From contig CAYJEO010000044.1 of the NCBI GenBank assembly GCA_964369355.1, forward strand, positions 1 to 5,422: a stretch of 5,422 nt of DNA. The letters are read 5' to 3'. The stretch comes from CAYJEO01 sp964369355. GTDB lineage: Bacteria; Bacillota_I; Bacilli_A; RF39; UBA660. The stretch's first letter is position 1, and each line of letters opens with the position of its first letter. The translations under genes and the position numbers were made by a program. Shown here piece after piece: positions 1 to 5,128 of the stretch. The notes beneath the pieces were generated by a model that was not told the origin of the DNA, made no database searches, and saw only the letters and a list, made by a program, of their open reading frames with translations.

Positions 1-22
1 AAAAGACTATTAGTCTTTTTTT
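1..22 (+). terminator. Rho-independent terminator of a gene upstream of the window
   Basis: AAAAGACT (1-8) pairs with AGTCTTTT (12-19) around a 3-base loop, and the T-run continues to position 22. The gene it ends lies outside the window. It separates that gene from the thiI promoter, which begins two bases later. Confidence 0.7.
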
Positions 23-23
23 C

Positions 24-52
24 TTGTATAAAGATATATAAAATGATATAAT
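24..52 (+). promoter_or_regulatory. SigA-type promoter of thiI
   Basis: TTGTAT (24-29) is a fair -35 box. After 17 bases comes a perfect TATAAT (47-52), preceded by TG at 44-45, an extended -10. Transcription would start near 59, leaving a leader of about 20 bases with a purine-rich AGGAAGTGG site (66-74) before the ATG at 79. The leader is too short for a riboswitch. Confidence 0.75.
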
Positions 53-78
53 TTCATAAGAAAAAAGGAAGTGGAAGT

Positions 79-1257
79 ATGGATAAACTAATATTAATTA
101 AATATGGTGAATTAACAACTAAAAAACAAAATAGAAAAATGTTTATTAATTTATTAAATCAAAATATTAAAAAATTATTAAGTAATCATGAAATAGCAAT
201 TAAACAAGATAGAGTAAGAATGTATATTGAAGTATTGGATAATAACTTTGATTTAGTAGTAGAAAAACTAACTAAAGTATTTGGGATACATGGTATAGTA
301 ATATGTCATAAAGTAAATAATAATACAGAAGAAATATCTAATAAAGTATTAGAAATTTTAAAAGAAAAACAATTTAAAACATTTAAAGTAGATACTAATA
401 GAGCAGATAAACAATTTGAAATAAGATCAATGGATTTTAATAGAATTATAGGTGGTTTAGTATTAAAAAACTTTGAATGTAAAGTTGACGTACATAATCC
501 AGACCTTTACGTTTATATAGAAATAAGAAACAATGGAACATTTGTCTATACTAATGAAATAAAAGGATTAGGAGGATATCCTGTTGGAGTGCAAGGTAAA
601 GGATTACTTATGCTATCAGGAGGAATTGACTCACCAGTAGCAGGGTACTTAACTTTAAAAAGAGGTGTAAATGTAGAGTGTCTATATTTTGAATCACCAC
701 CACATACAAGTTTAGATGCAAAAAATAAAGTAGTTAAATTAGCATCTATTATAAATGAATATTCAGGAAATGTTAAAGTACATGTAGTACCATTTACAGA
801 AATTCAAGAAGCTATATATAAAAACTGTCCTTATGATTATATGATAACCATAATGAGAAGAATGATGTATAGAATAGCAGAACAATATGCTTTAAAAAAT
901 AAATTTAAAATAATTATTAATGGAGAAAGTATTGGACAAGTAGCAAGTCAAACATTATCAAGTATGTCAGTAATAAATGCAGTTACTAATATGCCTATAA
1001 TTAGACCAGTAGCTTGTTTAGATAAATTAGAAATAATTGATATAGCTAAAAAAATAAATACATATGAAACTTCAATATTACCATTTGAAGACTGCTGCAC
1101 TATATTCTTACCAAAACATCCGGTAATAAATCCTAATTTAAATGTATGTATAGAAGCAGAAAAAAACTTTGATTATCAAACATTAATAAATAAATGTATT
1201 GAAAATATAGAAGTAATAACTAATTTAAATAATAACGAATTTGAAGATTTATTATAA
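79..1257 (+). CDS. thiI: tRNA 4-thiouridine synthase ThiI (no rhodanese domain)
   Basis: Cytoplasmic enzyme that adenylates U8 of tRNA and transfers sulfur to it, giving 4-thiouridine; in some bacteria it also feeds sulfur to thiamine synthesis. At 392 residues it matches the short Bacillus-type form. Visible layout: ferredoxin-like N-terminus (about 1-60), THUMP RNA-binding domain (about 60-165), the linker GGYPVG (165-170), then the PP-loop pyrophosphatase domain with SGGIDSP (180-186), GESIGQVASQT (282-292) and EDCCTIFLPKHP (337-348). The C339/C340 pair lies where the family keeps its conserved catalytic cysteine. There is no C-terminal rhodanese domain as in E. coli, so a partner cysteine desulfurase must deliver persulfide directly (family knowledge); none is in the window. 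The ATG at 79 has a good ribosome site and gives the usual family N-terminus. No terminator separates it from the next gene, so read-through is possible. Confidence 0.96.
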   Translation: MDKLILIKYGELTTKKQNRKMFINLLNQNIKKLLSNHEIAIKQDRVRMYIEVLDNNFDLVVEKLTKVFGIHGIVICHKVNNNTEEISNKVLEILKEKQFKTFKVDTNRADKQFEIRSMDFNRIIGGLVLKNFECKVDVHNPDLYVYIEIRNNGTFVYTNEIKGLGGYPVGVQGKGLLMLSGGIDSPVAGYLTLKRGVNVECLYFESPPHTSLDAKNKVVKLASIINEYSGNVKVHVVPFTEIQEAIYKNCPYDYMITIMRRMMYRIAEQYALKNKFKIIINGESIGQVASQTLSSMSVINAVTNMPIIRPVACLDKLEIIDIAKKINTYETSILPFEDCCTIFLPKHPVINPNLNVCIEAEKNFDYQTLINKCIENIEVITNLNNNEFEDLL

Positions 1258-1282
1258 TCCAAAAATTACCATAAAAAAATAA

Positions 1283-1312
1283 GTATTAAAATAACCACGT
1301 TTACACATTATA
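1283..1312 (+). promoter_or_regulatory. Candidate SigG (forespore) promoter of the first SASP gene
   Basis: CATTATA (1306-1312) fits the B. subtilis SigG -10 consensus CATWHTA at all seven positions. GTATT (1283-1287) fits the -35 consensus GHATR at four of five. The spacer is exactly 18 bases, the SigG norm. Transcription would start near 1319, shortly before the ribosome site at 1324-1330. The assignment rests on motif, spacing and the SASP gene downstream. Confidence 0.65.
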
Positions 1313-1324
1313 AAAATGTAAACG
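1298..1324. repeat. Inverted repeat around the SASP promoter -10 box
   Basis: CGTTTACA (1298-1305) and TGTAAACG (1317-1324) are perfect 8-base inverted arms, 11 bases apart. The whole putative -10 box lies between them, and the right arm ends on the first G of the ribosome site. If transcription starts near 1319 the left arm is not in the mRNA, so it would act as DNA (an operator) and not as an RNA hairpin. No T-run follows, so it is not a terminator. Confidence 0.5.
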
Positions 1325-1337
1325 GAGGTGAAATGAT

Positions 1338-1538
1338 ATGAATAAAGCAACAAATAGTTTTGTAGTGCCAGGGGCAAAACAAGCAATTGAAAAAATGAAA
1401 TATGAAATAGCAACTGAATTAGGTGTTAATATGGGACCAGATGCAACTGCTAGAGCTAACGGATCTGTTGGTGGAGAAATCACTAAAAGATTAGTTAAAA
1501 TGGGTGAACAACAATTAGGTGGAACTCAAAATAGATAA
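1338..1538 (+). CDS. Alpha/beta-type small acid-soluble spore protein (first copy)
   Basis: Small protein made in the developing forespore that coats spore DNA, pushes it toward A-form and protects it from UV and heat; it is degraded at germination by the protease GPR to supply amino acids. The 66-residue product has the family core: VVPGAKQ (9-15), KYEIATELG (21-29), which contains the GPR site with cleavage expected between E23 and I24, and RANGSVGGEITKRLV (39-53), the second family signature. The tail GGTQNR resembles Bacillus major SASPs. The ATG at 1338 follows a perfect GGAGGTG (1324-1330) at 7 bases. It lies directly after thiI in the same direction, as sspA does in B. subtilis (from memory), so it may be the sspA counterpart, but alpha/beta SASPs are too alike to assign a symbol from sequence alone. 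Confidence 0.95.
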   Translation: MNKATNSFVVPGAKQAIEKMKYEIATELGVNMGPDATARANGSVGGEITKRLVKMGEQQLGGTQNR

Positions 1539-1543
1539 TAATA

Positions 1544-1575
1544 AAAACCTCAATTATTAATATTGAGGTTTTATA
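1544..1575 (+). terminator. Terminator after the first SASP gene
   Basis: AAAACCTCAAT (1544-1554) pairs perfectly over 11 bases with ATTGAGGTTTT (1562-1572) around a 7-base loop. The T-tract is only four bases and lies within the stem, so termination may be less complete than at the other hairpins in this window. Confidence 0.75.
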
Positions 1576-1645
1576 ATACCCTAAAAATGTATTGACAAAA
1601 TAACTATAAAAATATATTATTTATATAGAGTAGGAAGTAGGGTAT
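1576..1645. repeat. Widely spaced inverted repeat flanking the pilin-gene promoter
   Basis: ATACCCTA (1576-1583) recurs inverted as TAGGGTAT (1638-1645), 54 bases apart. The left copy lies just upstream of the -35 box and the right copy overlaps the ribosome site of the pilin-like gene. It is notable for containing GGG/CCC in very AT-rich sequence, but 8-base arms at this distance may be chance. Confidence 0.25.
1592..1620 (+). promoter_or_regulatory. Strong SigA-type promoter of the pilin-like gene
   Basis: A perfect TTGACA (1592-1597), a 17-base spacer and TATTAT (1615-1620, one mismatch to TATAAT). The expected start is near 1627, giving a leader of about 23 bases. This is a vegetative-type promoter, unlike those proposed for the two SASP genes on either side. 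Confidence 0.8.
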
Positions 1646-1649
1646 ATAT

Positions 1650-2368
1650 ATGAAGAAAAAAGGATTTACATTAATTGAATTACTAGCAGTATTAGTTATT
1701 TTAGTAATAATAATGGCTATAGCAACACCTATTATATTGGGAATAATAGATGAATCAAGAATAAGTGCTAACAAATCAACAGTAGAAGGTATTGTTGATG
1801 CAGCAGAACTTTTATATGCAACAAGCGTTACTAATGATACATTAACATCATCATTTAATGGTAAAATAAATTTAAGTGATGAAATAAAAATATCAGAAAG
1901 AAATTATGAAGAATTAAATGTTTATATAGATAAAGATGGAAAAATTTCTGTTTATGCTATATATGATGGTATATGTTATAGCAAATTAGCAAATAGTAAA
2001 GATATAGTAGTAGAAAAAGAATTTGAAACGTGCACAGCACCAACTATTACTGAAATTATAAAAACAGATCCAAATATAAGTGAAAATAACAACAATTTAG
2101 GAACAATTGATTATAGATATACAGGTAGTGATGCAAAAAACTATGTAATATTTAACAATGAAAATTGGAGAATAATTGGTATAGTTGATAATAAAATAAA
2201 AATTGTTAGAGATGAAGTAATGCCAGCAAGNNNNNNNNNNNNNNNNNNNNNNNNNNNNNNNNNNNNNNNNNNNNNNNNNNNNNNNNNNNNNNNNNNNNNN
2301 NNNNNNNNNNNNNNNNNNNNNNNNNNNNNNCTGGTGAGAAAACAGATCCTTATATCTTAGGTATGTAA
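1650..2368 (+). CDS. Type IV prepilin-like surface protein, interrupted by an assembly gap
   Basis: The N-terminus is a class III (prepilin) signal: basic MKKK, then GFTLIE with expected prepilin-peptidase cleavage between G5 and F6, E10 as the conserved mature Glu5, and a hydrophobic helix to about residue 33. Such proteins are exported, cleaved and methylated, and assembled into pili or pseudopili. Residues 34-193 read cleanly up to the gap; they include C109, C128, a polar NNNN linker (146-149) and the segment YRYTG...NYVIFNNENWRIIGI (155-178). That segment resembles modular extracytoplasmic regions I associate with pilin-like proteins of uncultured Firmicutes (recollection, no search). 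After the gap, the frame starting at 2333 reads GEKTDPYILGM and stops with TAA at 2366-2368; a G-x-x-x-x-PY-[IV]-L ending is what I would expect for such proteins. The alternative frame ending at a TAG at 2358-2360 looks spurious. Gap size, middle sequence and frame across it are unknown. Possible ribosome sites are AGGAAG (1632-1637) and TAGGG (1638-1642). No other pilus gene is nearby. Confidence 0.82.
2231..2330. other. Assembly gap (100 N)
   Basis: Exactly 100 N in a row, the conventional length for a scaffold gap of unknown size. Coordinates across it are therefore not physical distances. Missing sequence may be much longer than 100 bases, and the two flanking contigs may not belong to one gene, although both ends look like parts of the same protein. 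Confidence 0.98.
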
Positions 2369-2373
2369 TAATT

Positions 2374-2403
2374 AAAAGACAGCGATATATACTGTCTTTT
2401 TTT
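2374..2403 (+). terminator. Strong terminator after the pilin-like gene
   Basis: AAAAGACAG (2374-2382) pairs perfectly with CTGTCTTTT (2392-2400) around a 9-base loop, and the T-run covers 2397-2403. It begins five bases after the proposed TAA at 2366-2368, which supports that stop as the real gene end. A second, weaker inverted repeat, AGAAGTT (2404-2410) and AACTTCT (2424-2430), follows at once with no T-run. Confidence 0.88.
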
Positions 2404-2489
2404 AGAAGTTTAGAAGGTAAAATAACTTCTTAATAATATTATAACCTTTATTTAAAATTATAAATTAACTATATTTGTTATATAAGTAA

Positions 2490-2519
2490 ATATAAGTAAT
2501 GGTAAAAACTAACATAGTA
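2490..2519 (+). promoter_or_regulatory. Possible SigG promoter of the second SASP gene
   Basis: CATAGTA (2513-2519) fits the SigG -10 consensus CATWHTA except for G at the fifth position. ATATA (2490-2494) fits the -35 consensus GHATR at four of five. The spacer is 18 bases, as at the first SASP gene. The match is weaker than that one, and such pentamers are common in AT-rich DNA. I found no convincing SigA promoter between the terminator at 2403 and the gene. Confidence 0.42.
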
Positions 2520-2548
2520 ATTTTTAAAATAAGGGAAATAATATTAAT

Positions 2549-2554
2549 GAGGTG
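2549..2554 (+). promoter_or_regulatory. Ribosome binding site that fixes the second SASP start
   Basis: GAGGTG (2549-2554) lies six bases before ATG 2561. An in-frame GTG at 2552 falls inside this site and so cannot be the start served by it; starting there would add MRC, which is foreign to the family. Confidence 0.85.
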
Positions 2555-2560
2555 AGATGT

Positions 2561-2737
2561 ATGCAAAATAAATTAGTAGTGCCAGGAGCAAAACAAGTAT
2601 TAGAAACAATGAAATATGAAATAGCACGTGAATTAGGTATTACCTTAGGTCCAGATACAAGTTCTAGATTAAACGGAACTGTTGGTGGAGCTATAACTAA
2701 AAAATTAGTTGATTTAGGTAAAGCTAACTTAAAATAA
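2561..2737 (+). CDS. Alpha/beta-type small acid-soluble spore protein (second copy)
   Basis: Second DNA-binding spore protein, 58 residues from ATG 2561. It keeps VVPGAKQ (6-12), the GPR site region KYEIARELG (18-26; cleavage expected between E20 and I21) and the signature RLNGTVGGAITKKLV (36-50). Aligned without gaps from V6 to L57 against the first copy, 33 of 52 residues are identical by eye. It lacks the GGTQNR tail and ends in NLK. The start of the core is also nearly identical in DNA (gtgccagg[ag]gcaaaacaa), pointing to gene duplication. Expected role and forespore expression are as for the first copy. It converges with clpP and shares a terminator with it. Confidence 0.94.
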   Translation: MQNKLVVPGAKQVLETMKYEIARELGITLGPDTSSRLNGTVGGAITKKLVDLGKANLK

Positions 2738-2740
2738 AAT

Positions 2741-2768
2741 AAAAATCTCTTTAATTAGAGATTTTTTT
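2741..2768. terminator. Bidirectional terminator shared by the second SASP gene and clpP
   Basis: AAAAATCTCT (2741-2750) pairs perfectly over 10 bases with AGAGATTTTT (2757-2766) around a 6-base loop. The + strand has a T-run at 2762-2768. On the minus strand the left arm gives five T followed by more T-rich sequence. The right arm abuts the clpP stop codon (2767-2769) with no spacer, and the left arm starts three bases after the SASP stop, so one hairpin ends both convergent genes. Confidence 0.85.
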
Positions 2769-3336
2769 ATAATATTTTATCAACAATGTTATAGTTTAGT
2801 GCATCTTCACTACTTAAAAAATGATCTCTTTCAGTATCTTTTTTTACCTTCTCTAAATCTTGTTTACAATTTTTAGATAAAATACTATCTAACTTATCTC
2901 TTAATTTTAAAATACGTTCAGCAGCTATTTTTATTTCAGTAGCCTGACCTTGAGCACCACCTAAAGGTTGATGAATCATTACTTCAGCATTAGGTAAAAT
3001 ATATCTTTTACCTAACTTACCACTAGATAAAAGTAAAGCAGCCATACTAGCAGCCATTCCAACACATATAGTAGATACATCACTTTTAACAAAATTAAAA
3101 GTATCATAAATAGCCATACCAGCAGTAACACTACCACCAGGTGAATTAATATAAATACTTATATCATCATTATTAATAGAATCTAAATAAAGTAATTGAG
3201 CAACAACAGAAGAAGAAGTAGCATCAGTAATTTCTCCATTAATGATAATAATTCTATCTTTTAATAATCTAGAATATATATCATATACTCTTTCTGTACC
3301 GTTTTGTTTTTCAATAACTGTAGGAACTAAGTTCAT
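2767..3336 (-). CDS. clpP: ATP-dependent Clp protease proteolytic subunit ClpP
   Basis: Serine protease subunit that forms a tetradecameric barrel in the cytoplasm and degrades proteins unfolded and fed in by Clp ATPases (ClpX, ClpC, ClpE). It serves protein quality control and, in Firmicutes, stress responses and developmental regulation. The 189-residue product has the catalytic triad at standard positions: S97 in GMAASMAA, H122 in MIHQP and D171 in ERDHFLS. NSPGGSVTAG (64-73) is the conserved glycine-rich strand near the active site. The N-terminus MNLVPTVIE...YDIYSRLLKDRII is that of full-length Firmicutes ClpP. The ATG (3336-3334 on the minus strand) follows an AGGA ribosome site (complement of 3344-3347) at 7 bases. 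No Clp ATPase gene is adjacent, which is common. It is monocistronic by its terminator. Its upstream region carries direct repeats faintly like a CtsR operator. Confidence 0.98.
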   Translation of the reverse strand: MNLVPTVIEKQNGTERVYDIYSRLLKDRIIIINGEITDATSSSVVAQLLYLDSINNDDISIYINSPGGSVTAGMAIYDTFNFVKSDVSTICVGMAASMAALLLSSGKLGKRYILPNAEVMIHQPLGGAQGQATEIKIAAERILKLRDKLDSILSKNCKQDLEKVKKDTERDHFLSSEDALNYNIVDKIL

Positions 3337-3362
3337 AAAATCATCCTCTCTATATTTATAAT

Positions 3363-3389
3363 AGTTAAATAAGTTAAATAATATTCAAA
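3363..3389. repeat. Tandem AGTTAAA-type direct repeats upstream of clpP
   Basis: The 9-base unit GTTAAATAA occurs twice in tandem (3364-3372 and 3373-3381). Read as heptamers these are AGTTAAA at 3363 and 3372, followed by a related ATTCAAA at 3383. The CtsR operator of Firmicutes clp genes is a direct repeat of [AG]GTCAAA heptamers with a 3-base spacer. Here the first two have T for C and a 2-base spacer, so the likeness is partial. They lie over the -10/start region proposed for clpP. Confidence 0.4.
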
Positions 3390-3402
3390 AATCGTGTGAC
3401 AA
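3375..3402 (-). promoter_or_regulatory. Candidate clpP promoter
   Basis: On the minus strand, TTGTCA (3402-3397) is a good -35 box, followed after 16 bases by TATTTA (3380-3375), a weak -10. This would give a leader of about 30 bases. An alternative pair is TTGAAT (3388-3383) and TATTAT (3363-3358), but its 19-base spacer is long. I cannot decide between them from sequence. Confidence 0.4.
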
Positions 3403-3424
3403 AATTTTATTTTTTTGATAAAAT
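3396..3424 (+). promoter_or_regulatory. SigA-type promoter of the kinase-gap operon
   Basis: GTGACA (3396-3401) is one mismatch from TTGACA; after 17 bases comes TAAAAT (3419-3424), one mismatch from TATAAT, with TG at 3416-3417 as an extended -10. Transcription would start near 3431. The -35 box overlaps the proposed minus-strand -35 of clpP almost completely. Confidence 0.7.
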
Positions 3425-3425
3425 T
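3403..3425. repeat. AT-rich inverted repeat over the kinase promoter spacer and -10 box
   Basis: AATTTTAT (3403-3410) is repeated inverted as ATAAAATT (3418-3425), separated by seven bases. It lies wholly inside the promoter of the kinase gene. It could be an operator, but pure A/T arms of this length are expected by chance in such DNA. Confidence 0.25.
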
Positions 3426-3449
3426 AGTATAGAATAAGAGGGATATAAA

Positions 3450-5111
3450 ATGAATAAATTAGTTAAAGTAACTTATAAAGGTAATTTAACAAAAGAATTT
3501 TTAGCAGGAACTACTTTAAAAGAAATAAGTGAACATTTTAAAATGTATTATAATTTTCCAATATTACTTGCTAAAGTAGATAATCATTTATGTGAATTAT
3601 CAGAAACTATAGATAAAAAATGTGAAATTGATTTTTATGATAGAACAAGTGGAATAGGTAATAATATATACGGTAAAAGTTTACAATTTATTTTAGTATT
3701 AGCAGTAAAAAGAGTATTAGGAAATAATGCAGATGTAATAATCCAACATTCAATAGATAAAGGATTTTACTGTGAAATAATAAATGAAGAATTAGATAAA
3801 CCAATATTAAAAAAAATAGATAACGAAATGAAATCTATAATTGCTCAAGATTTAAACTTTATGAAAATGAGTGTAGATAGAATAGATGCAATTAAATTTT
3901 TTAAAAAACAAAAACAATTAGACAAAGCAGCAACATTAAAATATATTAGTAATTCATATATTAACTTATATAGAATAGATAGTTTATATGATTACTTCTA
4001 TGGACAATTAGCGCATTCTACATCACAAATAACAGATTATAAACTAGCCTATATAAAAGACAATGGATTTGCAGTAAATTATCCAGATATATACAATCCA
4101 GATATAGCGCTAGATTATAAGCATCATAGAATGTTATTTAATAAATTTTTAGACTATACAATATGGGGAGAAACACTAGGAATTAAAAATGCTAGTGATC
4201 TAAATGAAATAGTATCAAAAGGTAAATATGATGAATTAATTCATTTATCTGAAACATACTATAACCAACAATTATCTAGAATTGCTGATCAAATATATGA
4301 AAGAAAAAGTAATGTAAAATTAATATTATTAGCAGGACCTTCATCAAGTGGAAAAACAACAAGCTCAAAAAAACTGCAAATATATTTAAAAAGTCAAGGG
4401 ATTAAAACACATCAAATATCACTAGATGATTATTATAAAAATAGAATAGATACACCAAGAGATGAAATGGGTGAAATGGATTATGAAACAATAGATGCAA
4501 TAGATACTAGTTTATTTAATAAACATATGGTTAAACTATTAGCAGGTGAAAAAGTATTGTTACCAGAATATGACTTTGTACTAGGTGAGAGAGTTTATAA
4601 AAATAAATACTTACAATTAGGAAATAATGATATAGTAATAATAGAAGGACTGCATGCATTAAATGAAAAATTAACTTCATCAATTGAAAGAAAAAATAAA
4701 TTTAAAATATATATAAGTCCATTAACACAATTAAATTTAGATAATCATAATAGAGTACATACAACAGATACAAGAAAATTAAGAAGAATAATTCGTGATA
4801 GCAAATATAGAGGAGCACCAGTTGAAGAAACTTTATCTATGTGGAAAAAAATAAGACTAGGTGAAGAAAAATATATATTCCCATATCAAGATGAAGCAGA
4901 TAGTATGATTAATTCATCATTAATGTATGAATTAGGTATATTAAAAACATATGCCGAACCTTTATTATTTTCAATAGATGAAAATAGTGAGCATTATCCT
5001 GAAGCATTAAGGTTAATTAATTTCTTAAGAAATTTTTTACCAATACCTTCAGATGATGTACCAGCAGATTCAATATTAAGAGAATTTATAGGCGGTTCTG
5101 CCTTTAAATAA
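3450..5111 (+). CDS. P-loop nucleoside (uridine) kinase-like protein with ThrRS-like N-terminal domains
   Basis: 553-residue soluble protein with three parts. Residues 1-63 look like a TGS domain. Residues about 70-220 resemble the second additional (editing) domain of threonyl-tRNA synthetase, with IDKGFYCEI (102-110) and YDYFYGQLAHST (180-191). Residues about 288-500 are a uridine kinase/phosphoribulokinase-type P-loop domain: Walker A GPSSSGKTT (296-304), SLDDYYKNR (324-332), IIEGLHALN (397-405) and an Arg-rich stretch RKLRRIIRD (442-450). This architecture is known in Firmicutes and Thermotogales and is usually annotated as nucleoside or uridine kinase; the true substrate cannot be read from sequence. 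By my alignment the four metal-binding residues of ThrRS editing domains (His, His, Cys, His) fall on K76, F80, F183 and L187, so editing activity is unlikely. The ATG at 3450 has GAGGG (3438-3442) at 7 bases. gap follows after 17 bases with no terminator, so they are probably co-transcribed. Confidence 0.88.
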   Translation: MNKLVKVTYKGNLTKEFLAGTTLKEISEHFKMYYNFPILLAKVDNHLCELSETIDKKCEIDFYDRTSGIGNNIYGKSLQFILVLAVKRVLGNNADVIIQHSIDKGFYCEIINEELDKPILKKIDNEMKSIIAQDLNFMKMSVDRIDAIKFFKKQKQLDKAATLKYISNSYINLYRIDSLYDYFYGQLAHSTSQITDYKLAYIKDNGFAVNYPDIYNPDIALDYKHHRMLFNKFLDYTIWGETLGIKNASDLNEIVSKGKYDELIHLSETYYNQQLSRIADQIYERKSNVKLILLAGPSSSGKTTSSKKLQIYLKSQGIKTHQISLDDYYKNRIDTPRDEMGEMDYETIDAIDTSLFNKHMVKLLAGEKVLLPEYDFVLGERVYKNKYLQLGNNDIVIIEGLHALNEKLTSSIERKNKFKIYISPLTQLNLDNHNRVHTTDTRKLRRIIRDSKYRGAPVEETLSMWKKIRLGEEKYIFPYQDEADSMINSSLMYELGILKTYAEPLLFSIDENSEHYPEALRLINFLRNFLPIPSDDVPADSILREFIGGSAFK

Positions 5112-5128
5112 TAGAAAGAAGGAATAAA

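Noticed and set aside
1258..1337. Terminator between thiI and the first SASP gene
   Set aside because: The only inverted repeat there (1298-1324) is not followed by a T-run and overlaps the promoter and ribosome site.
1301..1483. 60-codon minus-strand open frame
   Set aside because: It lies opposite the first SASP gene, whose family match is unambiguous, and has no ribosome site or recognisable product.
2331..2360. Tail LVRKQILIS ending at TAG 2358-2360 as the end of the pilin-like protein
   Set aside because: The frame across an unknown-size gap is arbitrary. The 2333 frame gives a more protein-like ending and the TAA stop used by all other genes here.
2404..2430. Second terminator or regulatory hairpin after the pilin-like gene
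   Set aside because: The arms are only 7 bases with a 13-base loop and no T-run, directly after a stronger terminator; probably chance.
2499..2555. 18-codon open frame (ATG to TGA) overlapping the second SASP ribosome site, as a possible leader peptide
   Set aside because: It has no ribosome site of its own, starts upstream of the proposed transcription start, and reads like random AT-rich sequence.
2552..2560. Upstream GTG start for the second SASP gene
   Set aside because: The GTG is inside the Shine-Dalgarno sequence, and the added MRC does not fit SASP N-termini; ATG 2561 is correctly spaced.
3340..3449. CIRCE (HrcA) element upstream of clpP
   Set aside because: No TTAGCACTC-N9-GAGTGCTAA-like inverted repeat is present.
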